Below the pieces are notes generated by a model, which ran no database searches, had not been told where the DNA came from, and saw only the letters and a list, made by a program, of their open reading frames with translations. From contig NAJO01000008.1 in the NCBI GenBank assembly GCA_002077065.1, positions 496,001-560,000 on the forward strand: a stretch of 64,000 nucleotides of DNA, read 5' to 3'. Shown here piece by piece: positions 22,701 through 31,904 of the stretch; the first letter of the stretch is position 1; each line of letters starts with the position of its first letter. The translations under genes and the position numbers were made by a program. This DNA comes from Cryoendolithus antarcticus. Its lineage: Eukaryota; Ascomycota; Dothideomycetes; Cladosporiales; Cladosporiaceae.

Positions 22701-23313
22701 GGAACGGGATGCGAAGATCAAGTCTCGACTCCGTGTCACAGCCAGCGACGATGAAAGTGATGAGGAGAGGGACGCGGTGTTCTTCGCTAAAGAAGAGGAG
22801 AGGCGGGAGAAGACTAGAGGGGTCATTGCTAGCGTCATCGGCAAGGAGAGCTCGCCGACCTTGACTACAGGTATAAAGGGATGGGGAATGAGTAACGGGA
22901 AGCGGAAGAGGAAGAGCAGTGCCACGGCTGCGGAGGACAGCGATGACGAGGTCGGGAGCGACAGTGCGAGCGCAGGCACTACTATCCAACGACAGAGACC
23001 AGCTGAAGTGATGGAAATCTCCTCCGCGGAGAGCAGCGACAGCGACAGCGACGAGAGCACGCCACTCAGCTCGCCTCCTGCTGCAAGTGGCCGCAAACGC
23101 CGGAAACCTAATGACAAGCCGGTGTCCGTAGCGGGAAATTCAGAGAGCTCAGCACCAGACGATGATGTCAGGATGGCAGACGAAACATCACCAGCCAACG
23201 GAGCTGCCGTCCTGGAGGGTATGGAGGAAGATGCATCGCCCGTCAAGCAGCCGATGCCTGCGAGGAGGACGAGAGCGGGGTTTGTGGTGGATGATAGCAG
23301 TGATGAGGACTAG
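19741..23313 (+). CDS. TOF1: Replication fork protection protein Tof1/Swi1 (Timeless family)
   Basis: Fork-protection complex subunit, acting with Csm3/Swi3 and Mrc1 at paused replication forks in the nucleus. A single exon encodes 1190 residues from ATG 19741. The N-terminal two thirds match the Timeless domain: RAYVYSLVSALGG, LKDLTRWIRLYDE, then ARHNRFG-like text reading APTRHNRFGTMVWVKR around residue 300, and a helical region to about residue 880. The last 300 residues are highly charged, rich in Ser-Asp-Glu clusters (such as ISSAESSDSDSDES) and basic stretches (KKRRRLRRA), probably a disordered nuclear tail. Length fits the fungal family. It is divergent from the dehydrogenase, with 284 bp between starts. 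Confidence 0.93.
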   Translation: MDPFEKSSTVDSEVRAYVYSLVSALGGRSTLDASYAIGDDALAVLKDLTRWIRLYDEKTDRHDVKRCLAEANLVKGDLLEILAQWPERSESKYKSKLALGVLELLVPLTWPLDGLGEEREKSGEFYKHVPFLQLAQVGYKRAVLHCDATSILRTVVRIGLPAMATSRRERSKREEGIIRLVLYLFRNLAMIVQPQHLPSQGDENDVTRSATIDAFHAQDILTLLLTIGSGAGDEFQDYGPVMLEILFHLLKGVDAKKLFMKKEQVASTDTQYLKETLSKERAMLDSYKKFAPTRHNRFGTMVWVKRDDTKYSTVTGQHSITNESQTLHQMDKTKKWNKPKYRGKLAQEFNEQSDFGLSVELTESARKHLRSFVEDFLDSSFNPLFSCLRKAIEREDVGSENVRQYFYLISWFLNAEAARRDATRRESGWHADRPTQTEENTYAYIAAVLDQETFVLMNRNMQRALDDKDWRMLQTTMLAFTQILLTVQSMTASKDEEDQEIAENIQNRIFYEEATHDRIVQILRGYTHQGIAYLDVITECTHVFVRMLERYAKTNVDMQVRSKRRTRKKQAVQAPPGENPVVDAEQAEEDTRDAQRTVSERSFDFARFSAKFTTQKSVDTFLALLHFHAELSPTQLKRCHRFLYRLAFKADLAVLLFRVDILLLFHRLIKGPDGLDPKGEGFHDWETLISQVFRKCVKWICKEGQAEDWREMCMTEMLFSKVGNTVFYLQNGFDRVTEKRAPRPPAELDFKAGVTDEQKIAVAVGVMLEHNKADLIAWVRGELTRAIEERGAWESSVPSLAAQIDFDSAAPPPTAPSLFLSLTDPERKASCFKDKRLRLLLVVIGFQRLGATDDMDAAWLLPSELTSATLQDRLEQIQKAEFDPPTFEDGKAAGEMIKAKGSYTSRSTAANTFDSDSAASDDEPILDEDGNALFPPNEREKRTRPDDQTAPKKRRRLRRAADDAESSEDVDPEVEARKAAARLKAQRERDAKIKSRLRVTASDDESDEERDAVFFAKEEERREKTRGVIASVIGKESSPTLTTGIKGWGMSNGKRKRKSSATAAEDSDDEVGSDSASAGTTIQRQRPAEVMEISSAESSDSDSDESTPLSSPPAASGRKRRKPNDKPVSVAGNSESSAPDDDVRMADETSPANGAAVLEGMEEDASPVKQPMPARRTRAGFVVDDSSDED

Positions 23314-23375
23314 CCCGCTACATCTCTATATCTGTATACCACCAGCCTATCTATCGTATTTCTCTGCACATGATT

Positions 23376-25718
23376 TCATCGCCTCCCTTGCTCTACCTTG
23401 GTCGGCGCCCAGTTACTAAGCCACTTCCTACTCCCATCCAGCTCTCCATTCTCCGCTTCCACCGCGCCAGCACACCACGCGAAACCATACACACCCTCCG
23501 CAGCCAACATCTCAGCAAGCTTCCGTTTCCGCTGACTACCCTCATCAACGCAAAACCACAGCGCACTATCCTTGCCCTTGCTCAGACCATCGAGTAAAGG
23601 CTTGATCATCGGCATCGCCTCCTTGATCCCCAGACTACCCGGTAGTATGCCGCTGTTCTTCCGTCCGCTCGCGCAGAATGTGTTGGAGCAGTAAGTCTTC
23701 CCGCAACCGGTCGATAGCTGCGCGAGAAGGCGGCGTTCGATACGGCGACGCATCGCTTTGCCCTCCGGATCAAAGAGCGAGACGTACAGTGGTCCGAAGC
23801 ACACGCTGCAGAGACCGAGGTCGTTGCCAGAGCCTTGGCCCATGCGGCTGCCGGCGCGGGTATCGCCTTTCTTGCTACAGCCATCCTGCGTTCGTCCGCA
23901 CATCGCATTCCGGCACGGCAGCGGCGGCGGGCGCTCAAGGCGGTCAAGGTCGTGGGACTTGAGATGGGTGGCCATATCTCGCAGCCGGGTTATGCGGTCG
24001 CAGAGGTGACATTCGGTTGTTCGGGCGCCGTCGGCTAGTTCATGCACTGTGAGGCCGGAGAGCAGGGCCTCTGCGTTGGGGACGTCGGGGTCGCCTTCTT
24101 GGGGGACGGTGAGGTGGCAGAATTGGCAGAGGATCAGCTTTGAGGGGCAGGTTGTTGTGCGATGATGGGCTAGCGCTGGGGTAGAGGGGAAGGTTTCGAG
24201 GGTTGCGCAGGAGGGGCAGTGGAGTGGTTGGGGGTGGAAGAGCGTATTGTGTTTGGCTTGGGAGGCGGGGGTGGAGCCGAAGGAGAGGTCGTGAGCACAG
24301 TGCCAGTGGGTTGCGTAGGCGGGCGAGGATTTGAGGAAGACCTGCCCGCAGCCGTGAGGGCAGAGGATGTTATTGCGAAGACAGAAATTCTCGTGCAGGA
24401 ACATCGAGGATTTAGGGATCCATTGGGTACAATTCTTGCAGCGGATGTCGTTGGGATTTGGTGGGTCTTCGGAAGCGGTGATAGAAGAGTCAATCGTTTC
24501 TGCCGCAGGGTCAGGATGTCCGATTTGCAGAATGAAGCGCCTCGGGCTCTCAGCCTGCTGATGTGAAGTCGAGTTGCCATTCGTAGTATCCTCGTTCAAT
24601 GCATACGCATGTACAGAAACGTACAGCGCTTCTGCGCGCTCGAGCTCGACGTTCGACGGCTCCAGGCGTACACGTTTTCGCGGCCGGTCGTCGAGGTCGG
24701 CGAAGACATGTTCTTCGAGTCTCGGCTTCGCGCGCTGGTGTGCAGAAAATGGGCTGATAAGCAAGTCTACATCAACTCCGTCGTCGACTGCGCTGAGCTC
24801 GATCTCCAGGGGTAGCGCCTTGTTCCAGGACGCGAGTTCATAGTCAACGTACTCGCCCGGCAAGACTTGACCTTCCTGTGGTCGGAAAAGGTCGAGGTCT
24901 CCACCTTTCGAGCTGCCTGCATCAGTACCCGGCGCCTTGGCACTTTTGTCGATAATCCGCTTCAGCGTCTCGCGTGCTTGCTCCTCATTGAGCGCCTCGA
25001 TGTCGACCTCGAGATCCGTGTCAACGATGCAGACTCCATCGACATCGGGTTTGAAGCCATCAACGAGGAATCGGAATTCTTCGTTCGCGCCACCAATGCC
25101 TTTGCCACCGGGGACGACCAAAATCTCTTTGTTGGTCAATGTCGTATAGTTTTGTCGTAGGTATTGCTCAAGTAGAGCTTTCCAGTCATCTGGGTTGTAG
25201 CCTGCTTCGAGTGGTCGCAGTTTGACGAAAGTGCCTTTGGGTAGCTGTTTCACATGGACTGTGATCTGTGCTCGTGCCTGCTTCTCCGTGGCGTCATCAT
25301 CAGGAATACGGTCGTTTACGCTCGGTTGGGGAACTCCTAAGATTTCCGCAATGGAGTCTGAGACCACAACCTCCTCGTCGTCGGCGCTGAACTCCCTGAT
25401 ACCTGCGTAGACCGCGTGACCGTTCGCGGGATTGACGAGTCGAAACGTGAGTGGATACGGTAGCTGTTGCTTTTGATCCTGGTACTGTGCTTCTGCTTGC
25501 TTGTATGCCGAGTAAGTCGACGAATTATACGGGTCGAACGCGGGTAATGATTGTTTCGAGAATTCGGCCGCAGCATTTGCGGATGCTGAGAGAAGACCTT
25601 CCAGCGCAGAAGGTGGTAGTAAGATCTTATCGCCTGGGAGTAGCCTATGTCGAGGGGCGCGAGTTACAGTGTATTGTTGGGACCACTGCAACACGGGCGT
25701 TTCCATAGGCTCCGCCAT
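23376..25718 (-). CDS. UFD1-domain protein with zinc fingers and AZUL-like C terminus
   Basis: Ubiquitin-pathway protein of about 780 residues. I use ATG 25718 (MAEPMETPVLQWSQQYTV); an in-frame extension reaches only a TTG, and a GTGAGT...CAG intron (about 25765-25823) is likely in the 5' leader. The N-terminal about 230 residues resemble the Ufd1 fold (LLPGDKILLPPSALEGL, LPKGTFVKLRPLE, NKEILVV), which binds Cdc48/ubiquitin in relatives. The middle has Cys/His clusters typical of TRAF-type zinc fingers (CKNCTQWIPKSSMFLHENFC and following). The C terminus has CGKTYCSNTFCASG, resembling the AZUL zinc finger of Ube3a-type ligases. It is longer than canonical Ufd1 (about 350 residues), so it is likely a separate fungal family rather than Ufd1 itself. 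Stops of Tof1 and this gene are only about 60 bp apart. Confidence 0.85.
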   Translation of the reverse strand: MAEPMETPVLQWSQQYTVTRAPRHRLLPGDKILLPPSALEGLLSASANAAAEFSKQSLPAFDPYNSSTYSAYKQAEAQYQDQKQQLPYPLTFRLVNPANGHAVYAGIREFSADDEEVVVSDSIAEILGVPQPSVNDRIPDDDATEKQARAQITVHVKQLPKGTFVKLRPLEAGYNPDDWKALLEQYLRQNYTTLTNKEILVVPGGKGIGGANEEFRFLVDGFKPDVDGVCIVDTDLEVDIEALNEEQARETLKRIIDKSAKAPGTDAGSSKGGDLDLFRPQEGQVLPGEYVDYELASWNKALPLEIELSAVDDGVDVDLLISPFSAHQRAKPRLEEHVFADLDDRPRKRVRLEPSNVELERAEALYVSVHAYALNEDTTNGNSTSHQQAESPRRFILQIGHPDPAAETIDSSITASEDPPNPNDIRCKNCTQWIPKSSMFLHENFCLRNNILCPHGCGQVFLKSSPAYATHWHCAHDLSFGSTPASQAKHNTLFHPQPLHCPSCATLETFPSTPALAHHRTTTCPSKLILCQFCHLTVPQEGDPDVPNAEALLSGLTVHELADGARTTECHLCDRITRLRDMATHLKSHDLDRLERPPPLPCRNAMCGRTQDGCSKKGDTRAGSRMGQGSGNDLGLCSVCFGPLYVSLFDPEGKAMRRRIERRLLAQLSTGCGKTYCSNTFCASGRKNSGILPGSLGIKEAMPMIKPLLDGLSKGKDSALWFCVDEGSQRKRKLAEMLAAEGVYGFAWCAGAVEAENGELDGSRKWLSNWAPTKVEQGRR

Positions 25719-26272
25719 TGCGAGGTCCACTGGCTCAACGACGCGACTAACAGAACCAATACCTGGCAATCGTCAGTAGACCATCGGGAGAATCGTTCTT
25801 TCTTACAATTACAACACTCACCTGTAGAGAAAACAGAGGCGAAGTCTGTCTAGAAGGTGCGATTGAATGATGACGAAGGCTTGTACAGTCAGCAATCTGA
25901 ACTTCCGAAGGCTAAGAACTAGTGCCGGCACGCAACGCGCCGAGACGCTTCGCGCCAGCCAGACCCTACACTCCCATTCACTTGATCTCGCCGCGCCATC
26001 CTTCCTTGTGGTACATTGTACGTGAGGTGAACATAGCCAGTCTCATGGCTATGTAACAGACGTCGAGACCAGAGAACTGTCTATATGAAGCAGTCGTTGA
26101 TTGCTATGCATGATAAAGCATATCGATGCTTCTGTAAGAGTAAGTGCCGCTTCGCTTAATGCAGTAGTGGCACGAAGGCGCAGCATCTAGTGCGGACTCC
26201 CAGCATGCACACTGGCGCGAGCGGTGCTCAGCCAACGAAAACAGTGTCGATATTGTGTCGCGTCGCTAGGAC
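25719..26272. other. Divergent intergenic region
   Basis: It holds the probable 5' leader intron of the UFD1-domain gene (about 25765-25823) and the two divergent promoters. No other gene is seen. Confidence 0.5.
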
Positions 26273-28091
26273 ATGAAGCTTCCTGCCAATGGCTCGTCCA
26301 TGCCATGCGATCTCGAGCACTCCTCTGTCATGAACCATCTCCGCACCCGAGCTCTTACTTTGGCCGAACGAGAAAAGCGGTTTCAGACTCAGCCATCAGA
26401 GCTACATCAGATAGTGACCTTTAAGGTGAGTCCGCCTGTTGGCGTAGACATGGAGCAGCGAGTGCTGATGCGAGTCTTGAAAGGACGGGGCAGCATCTCA
26501 CAAGCAAGTCAGTGTGGACTTGAGTGGGTCGCCTGAACTACACATACCCACGACTTCAACATCGCCCGACCAGCGGATACCGGACAGCAATGAGATATCG
26601 AGCAGATTACGATGTGTCTTCCAGCGCAAACGGCCGGCGCACATCAGAGGTCGTGCAGATTGTCTGCCCTTTCAGGGTGTGCGCGAGACAGAGCACCTCT
26701 TCGATAGTCTCAAGTTACCGTCTACATATTTCCAAATCTCCGACGGCTTAGCTGGTTCAGCACAAGCGCAGATTCACTACGGCAGCTCAGCAGTACCTTC
26801 AAGCTTCGATCTTATCACTCATTGTGTCAGTAAGCAAGGCGATTGGGCTATCGCGTTGTCTCACTCAGCAATCACACACGAAACGACTGCTTTCTGGAGC
26901 GTAGACAGTCGCTTCGACGCCGATGAGCTTATCGAGGACCTGGCTGCGTTCAAGCATTGCGCGGCACATCCGCTACTGGTGCCGTGCATCATGTTCGCTG
27001 CCAATTTGCGGATGAGTGAAAAGCGCAGGCAGTCTATTAAGGAAAGACTGCATAGGCTTGAGCACAGCATCAGTGAACTTGCACGAGTTGATGCGCTGTC
27101 CGACACCAAGGACTTGACCCACACTCGAGAGGACGCAGATTCGCAACGGCTGGAGACGCTCTACGAGGTTCTGCACAGTTGTCGCAAAGATCAAGCTAGT
27201 CGAGAGGGACGCTACGGATTCTGGCGGGAGTGTAATGGCGCGCTAGATGAAGGCTTCAAGTACGTTGACTTACTCATGCTGCAAGCTCCCACAGTCCCGT
27301 TGCGAGTCGCGCACGACGAACTGCTGCAGTGGAAGAACGTCGCATATCACAAGTTAGAGAGCTTGATGGCGAGAGACAAGGATCATGTCAATCGAGTCAA
27401 TACTGTTTCGGACCTGGTATGTGGTCAACCCGGTGCCCTGACGGCCAAAGTCATGCTCACTGTCCTGCAGCTTTCCAGTCTGGTCCAGCAGCGCGATATG
27501 CGGCTCCAAGCCAGCATTGCCCGAGCATCTCAGCGCGATAGTGAGGAGATGAGGTTCATCGCTGTGCTCGGTTCCATATTCCTGCCAGCTTCCCTGATCG
27601 CTGTAAGTTGTGTTCGATTCCCATCTTCGCTTTCATGTACTGTTGTAACGCTCTTACGGTGCTCCCAGCATACTCATTATCATGAGTCTAGCACACACCG
27701 CTGGTGAGAGGCGAGAGGACTTCTCGACAGATTGCTATCGAGCCTGACTCTCACCACAGTGACAGCTATCGTCTCGCTGCCGCAGCTGGACTTATGCGCG
27801 CGCTATCATGTGTCCATGCAACAAGAGTGACAGACCTTCACTCAGCAGCGCTGACAAGACGGACAGACGATACTGAATGTTCCAGAGTTCCAATTCGCAT
27901 CTGGACCTGTTCTATTCGGCGCGTATCTAGCCATTACCGCGCCGCTCATAGTCGTGGTCATGGTCCTCTGCTTCTTCCGCACCCGCGTCTACCACTTGCT
28001 GTCGCGGCGTCGAAGACCACTGAACACCTCGAGCGCAGTCGACGGAAGCTCAGTCAACAAGCCGGTTCAAGGAAACGGAACTCGCGCATAA
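26273..28091 (+). CDS. CorA-like membrane protein (fungal CorA/Mg transporter superfamily)
   Basis: Probable membrane protein of about 491 residues, cytosolic N-terminal domain followed by two membrane helices. Proposed exons: 26273-26425, 26505-27602 and 27867-28091. The first junction is uncertain; an in-frame alternative acceptor lies at 26573. The second intron (264 nt, GTAAGT...CAG) is supported by the join FLPASLIA/TILNVPEFQF, giving two hydrophobic segments, RFIAVLGSIFLPASLIATIL and the span VLFGAYLAITAPLIVVVMVL. The preceding long helical stretch (residues about 210-400) suits the CorA stalk. The canonical GMN loop of true CorA Mg channels is absent (LNV instead), as in many fungal CorA-like proteins, so ion transport is not assured. 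The tail is basic (SRRRRPLN). Confidence 0.72.
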
Positions 28092-28455
28092 TTACTTCTT
28101 GGCAATACGAGAAGCTAAGCAGGCCTGCTTTAATATCAAGGGCAGGGCTTGCCCATTGCAAGACGCTAGCGACTCAGCGCCCCGGATCTTGACTGCTCCC
28201 AATGCTTATTAGCGTTCTTCGCCGACACATTGCGTCTCACGTTTGCGCGGCGCAATTCCGCTTTATTACAGGCGTACTACACACTAGTTACGGCTGAACA
28301 AGGGCTGACACAAGCTAAGCTGCTTACATGAGCATGCACGAGGCAATTGATGGCCGGAGCCGAGTGCTACCCAAGTGACCGACATCTTGAAAATGTCGCA
28401 ATGGTAAGATGCGCCCCACAGCGTCACAGGCAACGTTTACTCCACTTGACTGACA
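28092..28455. other. Intergenic spacer
   Basis: 364 bp between the CorA-like gene and the TF-domain gene. It probably holds the promoter of the latter. An upstream exon with a DNA-binding domain was looked for and not seen. Confidence 0.4.
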
Positions 28456-30014
28456 ATGCACTCGATAACAGACACCTACGGACAGACCGCCATTACAGCA
28501 TTCGCGAATGCCTGCTTCAACGATACAGAAGCCGTCTCTTCCGAAAGACACGAAGGAGCGCTGCAAACCGCACGAAAGCATGTGAGACATGCAGCAGTAC
28601 AGCGGATCGCGCGACTGCCACCGGCCTTGGGACAACCAACACACATATCGAGATTGAATGAAGTTCGTCGGACTGAATTCGTGGATGCTCTAGATTATCG
28701 TATGACCGTCGAAATGCCGGACATGCAATGTCCCAGCTTGACCCAGCTCACATCTTACAGAACGCGCCCATGTCTTTCCCTATTTGCTCCCAGGCTCGGT
28801 GGCGCAAGACGCCTGGACGAGGCTCTTTTGCTGGCACGAGACCGTATTCCACATCTGCCACTTCATGACGGCCGTTCACATGGATCTCATCGATCGCAAA
28901 GTCACACGATCATCGAATCCTAAGACGTTGATCCACCTCGGACAGGCGCTGCGGGGACTCACAGCTGAATTGCACAACGAATCAGCGGACTTATCTCTGG
29001 TCTTTTTCACTGTTGGGCTACTAGCTTGCCATGATTTGGACTCAGAGTCAATGGAAGCCATGTATTCCACGCAGCCCCTGCAATTCGTCCCGCTCGTCCA
29101 GTCGCCCCAGAATTTGCAGGTCTTTCTACAGATGGGATACAACCCTGCACATGCACAGGCAAAGCATAGACTTATTCATCAACTGGGCGGTCTCGATAAG
29201 CTGAGCATTCCAGGACTAGGTGCCGTGGCAGCGTAGTGAGTCCAGGGCAGTAATCATGAGATTCCGCGCCATTTACTGACCGTAGCATAGCCTAGAGATG
29301 TGCAATGCCTCCAAGCTGTACCAATGTCCCCGTTACGAGAATTTCTGGCATACCGAGCGATTTGTAGATGTTATGAGAGGTATTCCAGGGGTGCAAGGAC
29401 CACATACCACTTCTGCAGCCGCCGGACGAGGCTTCTTCCTCCATGCGCAACCGGGACTTACGGCACCAATCCTGTCAATCCTTGTTCAATTTTCCGCCGT
29501 CAATGAGTGGCTCAAGCACGAGAGTGTGACTGAGACTGGCACTGTACTGGAGTCTACGCAGCGCGTGCTGCGCCTCCGCAACAAGCTCCAGTACCAGCTA
29601 CTGTCTTTGCCGACTTGGAGCGATCTTGACTCAGAGAAGCAGAAAGCTTCCACTCGTCATGTCTACGATTGTGTTCGTCTGGCAGCAGTCATCTACTCCA
29701 ATGCTGTTCTGCTTGCTCTACCGCACCACACAGGATGGCATACAGCACTTGCGCATCGACTCAGAGACCTTATCGACTTGAATGACTGGAGAAATGACAT
29801 GACAATGTATCCTGTGCTGCTCTGGGTCTTGACCGTCGGCGGCATCGCCGCCTATCGCTCCGAGGACCGGACTTTCTACGAAGAGACCTTGTCCGAGCTG
29901 CTGCAAATAATGGACAGCCCCTCTTGGAAGGCTGTGGAACGTTCGTTGGAAGGATTTCTCTGGTCTCGAGAAGCTTGCAAGCATGGCGCAGCGATGCTGT
30001 GGCAGAGTCTATGA
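28456..30014 (+). CDS. Fungal transcription-factor domain 2 protein without visible Zn cluster
   Basis: About 480 residues resembling the regulatory middle region of fungal Zn2Cys6 factors (Fungal_trans_2/DUF3468 type). Exons 28456-28699, 28761-29235 and 29291-30014; introns of 61 nt (GTATGA...CAG) and 55 nt (GTGAGT...TAG) have matching phases and rejoin as LDYQRAHVFPYLLPGSVAQD and GAVAAYLEMCNASKLYQCP. Family-like text includes HICHFMTAVHMDLIDRK, LRGLTAELHNESADLSLVFF, and a C-terminal DMTMYPVLLWVLTVGGIAA. No CX2CX6C zinc cluster or nuclear signal is seen at the N terminus (MHSITDTYGQTAITAFANAC). It may be a TF-like protein without a DNA-binding domain, as known in this family, or an upstream exon may be missing. 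Confidence 0.75.
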
Positions 30015-30357
30015 TGTGGCGGCAACGCGAATGCAACTGAATGCTCTGACCAATGCGCCTGAAGTCTATGGCATATACATGTCAGGATACCTCTTCTTGA
30101 TCACCCCCGCTTGCGCTGCAACACGACGTGCAGGTCGCCTTTCGGTGGCCGCTGACCTCTCACGATCGTGACTACCCTCCGCATTTGTTCGCGCCCAAGG
30201 TGATCATCATGCAACTCGGTTGCCAGTCTAGTCCGCATTAGCCACTGAGACGAAAGGAGCGCGCGTCACGAACTCACAAAAGTCGCGCACCCGCTGATGG
30301 ATGCCAATGTGATGCTAAAATTATGGACCTCACAAGTTGATCAGGCACGCGCATCGC
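30015..30357. other. Convergent intergenic region
   Basis: 343 bp between the 3' ends of the TF-domain gene and the caleosin gene; nothing else recognised. Confidence 0.4.
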
Positions 30358-31238
30358 TCAGAGCGTATTCATCTTCTCGTCTCCGAGCCTGCTCGTCTCA
30401 TACTCTTGTGCCTTTTGCTCGAAGATGCTGCCATCGAAGACGCGCCTCACGTCATCTTTGCGCAACAGACCGTCCTTCGGCCAGATCAGGAGGTACACTG
30501 CGATCCCTGACATCAAAACGTCAGTCACAACGCTATACAGAGGGATAGACAGGACTTACACTCAAATGCCGCTGCGATCGAGCCGAACACGTCACCCAGC
30601 AAGCGTTGTCCCTTTAAAGCGTGCGCAAGGTCAGAGCGACTGAGTGCACCCTTGCGGTCTCGGTCGTACTTGGCGAACAGGTCCTCGAAGGCCTGTGGGC
30701 GGAAGCGACCTTCATTATCGTACGTAGTCGAGTCAGAGCCATGCTTGGCCTTGTGGATGTTGTCGATGCGAATGCTGAAGAATGGATCAGGTAGCCACCC
30801 GCGTTGCGTAGGATAGCTGAGCCCGCCGTGAATGACCACGACGACGATCAACGATAAGACCATGCTCCATCCCCACCTACGAACAGCAATGTAGGTATCT
30901 GTCAGCGAGATAATGCCGTCTTCATCCTGGTCGAAGTACAAGCAGTGCTGCTGCAGCGTTGTCCTAGTGGCATGGTTCGCGGCCCAGTAGTCTTGCATGG
31001 TACCGTCTGGAGCTTCGTTGGAGACGGCGAGGTTGACGCGTGCTGTGCCTGGATCTTGCAGCGGGCTGTCCGGCTTTGGGATATAGGGTAGTCGCCGAGC
31101 GGTGAGGGGGACCTTGCCGATGCAGACGCTGTATGGCTTATTTGGAGGGTACTGATCGATGCCTTTGTCGCCCAGCATGACTGACATCGATCTGTGGATG
31201 GAGTCTTTGCGGAGGTCATCGTAGCTTTGATTCGCCAT
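30358..31238 (-). CDS. Caleosin (lipid-droplet Ca-binding peroxygenase family)
   Basis: About 275 residues. Exons 30560-31238 and 30358-30506; the 53-nt intron (GTAAGT...CAG) rejoins as AAAFEWIAVYLLIWPKDG, recovering the conserved C-terminal caleosin block. Visible: a single EF-hand calcium loop DQDEDGIISLTD (about residues 102-113), a membrane/hairpin segment SMVLSLIVVVVIHGGLSYPT, and a following proline-rich turn (PTQRGWLPDP). Plant and fungal caleosins bind haem and act as peroxygenases at lipid droplets or membranes, using fatty-acid hydroperoxides. The C terminus contains FDGSIFEQKAQEYE, consistent with the family. Start ATG 31238. The N-terminal part before the EF-hand is polar, without a signal peptide. 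Confidence 0.93.
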
Positions 31239-31904
31239 TAATGTTGTCTCGTGAATGCAGTCTTCTCGATTCGATGACGCTGGTATGGGGGCTTCGCAAT
31301 GGTGATTGGCGTAGTGAGCAGAAAAAAGGCCGAATTGCGAGAGAGAAGAAGAAGGGCGGAGGAAGAGAATAAGGGAAGGTGGCGAGTGAGGGCATCGAAC
31401 CTACGACTTCCAGCACGAGCAGGGGCACACGGCATGCGCCTACATGATCACAGAAAGCTGTACTATTGTCAGGTCAGCAACGTGGGACAGTTCCTCTGTC
31501 ACCTGCGCCAAAGTGTATGGCTCTCGTGATCGATATCCGTTGCACATCAGATAGGTCTAAGATATGGGGGAGGTATTGTGAACATGGCTCCATCAACCTC
31601 ATGTCCGCGCGCCAAGCCCTGCGTCATGAGGCTGATGGGCAGGGACAGTAAACGCAAGCACCTGAGGCAACACATATCGATATTAGTTCCGGGACTGTTT
31701 GATGCGCACTACATATCCATACGCATTCGTTGCCAATTAGCCACTTAGCTCGCAGGAATCCGCTATCCCCCGCTGCGCCCTTCCCTCATCTCTACCATCA
31801 TCTGGCTGCATTCACCTGACGAGAACAAAGAGCGGCTGAAAGACACCGACTAAATCAACCATATCACACGACCTTTCCCTCTCCTTCGCCCCTCACTCAC
31901 AATC
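31239..31904. other. Divergent intergenic region with a tRNA-like fragment
   Basis: 666 bp between caleosin and UBC6 starts. On the minus strand around 31370-31440 there is a perfect tRNA B-box type string GGTTCGATGCC, but no closed acceptor stem. It is more likely a degenerate tRNA or chance than a working gene. CT-rich sequence lies just before the UBC6 start. Confidence 0.4.

Noticed and set aside
22581..23246. Ser-rich 221-codon minus-strand open frame inside TOF1
   Set aside because: Explained by the Asp/Glu/Ser-rich codons of the TOF1 tail read backwards.
31370..31440. Possible tRNA on the minus strand (B-box GGTTCGATGCC)
   Set aside because: No acceptor stem pairs with ACTCGCC, the T stem has a mismatch, and no clear anticodon arm forms. 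Treated as tRNA-like or chance; a tRNAscan run would settle it.
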